This document shows, piece after piece, positions 62,169 through 64,000 of a DNA stretch of 64,000 nt. The position numbers and the translations under genes are program-made. The first letter of the stretch is position 1; each line of letters begins with the position of its first letter. The stretch lies in assembly GCA_963664665.2 (NCBI GenBank), contig CAXXMH010000004.1, positions 558,001-622,000 on the forward strand, read 5' to 3'. This stretch comes from Bin55 sp963664665 (lineage in GTDB: Bacteria > Pseudomonadota > Gammaproteobacteria > Pseudomonadales > Azotimanducaceae). Below the pieces are notes generated by a model that made no database searches, had not been told where the DNA came from, and saw nothing but the letters and a program-made list of their open reading frames with translations.

Positions 62169-63545
62169 GTGGCTGAAGGATCTTCAGGTTTCGAACGTGT
62201 ATTGCGTTCACGCGAAGTGTTGACGCTGTCGTTCGGCGCCATGATCGGGTGGAGTTGGATTCTGATGACCGGCTATTGGGTTAATCAAGCCGGTAGTGTC
62301 GGTGTCTTGCTTGCGTTTCTCATCGGCGGAATTACGGTGCTCTTTATCGCACTGACTTACGCAGAGCTTGTAACCGCCATGCCGCGTGCGGGCGGCGAGC
62401 ATGTATATACACACCACGCATTAGGCGCAACACCGTCTTTCGTTTGCACTTGGGCTTTGCTCATGGCGTATACGACAGTGTGCTTGTTTGAAGCCGTAGC
62501 TCTACCCACGGCAGTCGCTTATCTCGTACCAGAAGTTCGATTCGGCGAACTGTGGACATTGGAGGATTTCACGGTTGATATCGGATTTGTCCTTATCGGC
62601 GTAGTTGGTGCGATTGTCATGACCGTCATCAACATACTCGGGATCAGAATGGCCGCGTTCGTACAGACTGTCGTCACGATAGTAATTCTTCTATCAGGCG
62701 TTGTGTTGTTTACGGGTGGGGCATTACACGGCGAACCCGCACACCTCCAACCGCTGTTTGGGCAAGGTCTATCAGGAATACTGAAGGTCCTGACCATGGT
62801 CCCTGTGTTGTTGGTCGGTTTTGACGTGATACCACAAGCAGCGGAGGAACTAGCCGTACCACTGAAACGACTCGGATGGTTATTAGTGTTCTCCGTAATG
62901 CTTGCGATTCTCTGGTATGGTGCGATTTCCTTCGCCGCTGCGACGTCATTGCCAGGACCCGAGTTGGCGAATACGAGCATGTCAAGCGGCGATGCAGCAG
63001 CAGCGCTTTGGGGTCATCCAGCCGCCGGCGCGATCTTGGTGATCGGCGGAATTGGCGGCATCCTTACTAGTTGGAACGCCTTCATCATAGGAGGCAGCCG
63101 GTTGATGTTCGCGTTGGCAAATTCCGGCTTTCTACCCCAAAAACTAGGCGAGCTGCATCCTCGGTATCACACGCCATGGCTAGCGATATTGATCATCGGG
63201 GTGCTGTCGTGCATTACGCCGCTCTTCGGTCGCTCAATCCTGGTTTGGTTTATCAATGCCGGCAGTTTCGGTACGGTACTAGCGTATATCTTCGTACCAA
63301 TCGCGTTTCTAGTATTACGAGTCAAAGAGCCCGAGCTCGTTAGACCCTATCGATTGAAGTACGGCAAGACCGTTGGTTCGATTGCGATTGTGCTAGGTGT
63401 CGGGTTGTTCGTCCTGTTCTTCCCTCCGTTTGATTCGGCACTCGATAAACCCGAGTGGGTGATCATCGGGATGTGGAGTTGTGTCGGTGTCGCGCTTTAC
63501 GCGATGTACGGACGTAAGATCGCGATTCAGGAAGGTAAGCGATAA
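62169..63545 (+). CDS. APC-superfamily amino acid/polyamine permease
   Basis: 458 residues from GTG at 62169, which is preceded by an AGGAAGGTAGGAA ribosome site. A longer frame to 62046 would overlap the divergent YdjM-like gene and adds a non-membrane basic stretch, so I reject it. About 12 membrane helices. TM1 has GAMIGWSWILMTGYWVNQAGSVGVLLAFLIGG, TM2-3 include ALTYAELVTAMPRAGGEHVYTHHALG, and TM6 has VPVLLVGFDVIPQAAEE, all typical APC substrate-site regions. The substrate is likely an amino acid, amine or related metabolite. Confidence 0.92.
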   Translation: MAEGSSGFERVLRSREVLTLSFGAMIGWSWILMTGYWVNQAGSVGVLLAFLIGGITVLFIALTYAELVTAMPRAGGEHVYTHHALGATPSFVCTWALLMAYTTVCLFEAVALPTAVAYLVPEVRFGELWTLEDFTVDIGFVLIGVVGAIVMTVINILGIRMAAFVQTVVTIVILLSGVVLFTGGALHGEPAHLQPLFGQGLSGILKVLTMVPVLLVGFDVIPQAAEELAVPLKRLGWLLVFSVMLAILWYGAISFAAATSLPGPELANTSMSSGDAAAALWGHPAAGAILVIGGIGGILTSWNAFIIGGSRLMFALANSGFLPQKLGELHPRYHTPWLAILIIGVLSCITPLFGRSILVWFINAGSFGTVLAYIFVPIAFLVLRVKEPELVRPYRLKYGKTVGSIAIVLGVGLFVLFFPPFDSALDKPEWVIIGMWSCVGVALYAMYGRKIAIQEGKR

Positions 63546-64000
63546 CTTCGCATCGAGCGGAAGAAGTCGTCCAAGATTGCGTCTTTGTTGAAGTTTTCCC
63601 AAATTGCGATGTGACGCGTGTTCGTCGGTCGCTCGACCCATGCTTTGTCGTCAAGAATTGGTGCCGGTATTTCGCGCCGCTCACCCCACGCTGGGTTCTT
63701 GACTACGGCAACCGCGACGACATCAAACAACGGTCGTTTCGGGAAGTTCATGTGCTCGAATAGCGAAATAGAGTAATCGCCGAAACAGGTGAAGTCACCG
63801 CCATGCCGCCCTTCGACCGGCTGTACCTGTGGTCCTAAGCCTGGCATGGTTTGCTTCACGAAATCTGTCTCGACTGCAACAGCTGCTGACCCAGTTGGTT
63901 GCACGTAGCGCACCGTCACCAATTCAAACTGAACGGAAGATTCAAGAACGCGATTGACTGCCGGAATGTCAGCGACGAGGTTGTATTCGCCTTCCGCAGG
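63527..64000 (-). CDS. Nucleoside hydrolase-like protein, C-terminal part (cut by window end)
   Basis: 157 codons remain, open to the right edge, where it begins PAEGEYNLVADIPAVNRVLES. The visible part fits an inosine-uridine-preferring nucleoside hydrolase: a VADIPAVNRVL helix, then GGDFTCFGDYSISLFEH and LFDVVAVAVVKNPAW, which resembles the late F-D-P/V-x-A metal-site strand of the family. It would release a base from a (ribo)nucleoside. The DDxDxD N-terminal motif would lie outside the window and could not be checked. Its last 19 bases overlap the 3' end of the permease gene. Confidence 0.7.
   Translation of the reverse strand, partial: PAEGEYNLVADIPAVNRVLESSVQFELVTVRYVQPTGSAAVAVETDFVKQTMPGLGPQVQPVEGRHGGDFTCFGDYSISLFEHMNFPKRPLFDVVAVAVVKNPAWGERREIPAPILDDKAWVERPTNTRHIAIWENFNKDAILDDFFRSMRSYRLPS

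Overview
The window looks like a chromosome segment of a free-living or host-associated, probably marine, gammaproteobacterium. The cmoA-cmoB tRNA-modification pair, ppk1 convergent with ppx/gppA, an Smr-domain protein, an RND efflux pair and a large TonB-dependent receptor support this. Sulfatase-fold enzymes, PhyH-type dioxygenases, VOC proteins and CoA-ester enzymes point to a versatile heterotroph using unusual organic acids. I see no rRNA, tRNA or CRISPR array.

Layout. 1-20 kb holds mostly ordinary genes: an RND efflux operon, PhyH and Smr genes, an acyl-CoA dehydrogenase, cmoA-cmoB plus a membrane-anchored HTH-like protein, ppk1/ppx, VOC, DUF1330, a HAD phosphatase, an alpha/beta hydrolase, a YbjQ-like protein, SMP-30 and a second PhyH. 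20.4-25 kb is scrambled. It has a decayed IS200/IS605 tnpB, an amidase gene, and an ankyrin gene flanked by about 480-bp inverted arms and by 196-bp direct repeats. Beside it lies a glutaredoxin-DinB gene whose first redox cysteine codon is an in-frame TGA, a candidate selenoprotein, translationally coupled to an upstream VOC gene.

25-37.7 kb is a catabolic block. It encodes a 2-hydroxyacyl-CoA lyase/oxalyl-CoA decarboxylase-like enzyme, glutathione peroxidase and enoyl-CoA hydratase on the minus strand. On the plus strand it encodes an N-acyl-D-amino-acid deacylase, an FGly-type sulfatase, a LarA-like racemase, a fused double CaiB/BaiF CoA-transferase, a D-2-hydroxyacid dehydrogenase and a CmcJ/NvfI-like oxidoreductase. 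Together these suggest release, epimerisation, oxidation or CoA activation, and C1 shortening of 2-hydroxyacids (inference).

38.3-44.5 kb is a tight three-gene cassette: a DUF6361-like protein, a double phospholipase-D-motif protein and an SF2/SNF2-like helicase. I read it as a candidate anti-phage system and cannot match it to a named one. 47.9-51 kb adds a HicB-HicA pair and a two-gene unit of a PD-(D/E)XK nuclease with an Nmad2-like DNA-modification-associated protein. The stretch 38-51 kb therefore resembles a defence island, interrupted by an SDR, a methyltransferase and a PhyH gene.

51-64 kb returns to metabolism and transport: a second N-acyl-D-amino-acid deacylase, a TonB receptor, a secreted helical-repeat protein with an ankyrin protein, a PnuC-type vitamin transporter, an LLM flavin oxidoreductase, a sulfatase-fold enzyme with Thr in place of the FGly cysteine, a membrane-bound YdjM-like protein, an APC permease and a nucleoside hydrolase cut by the window end.
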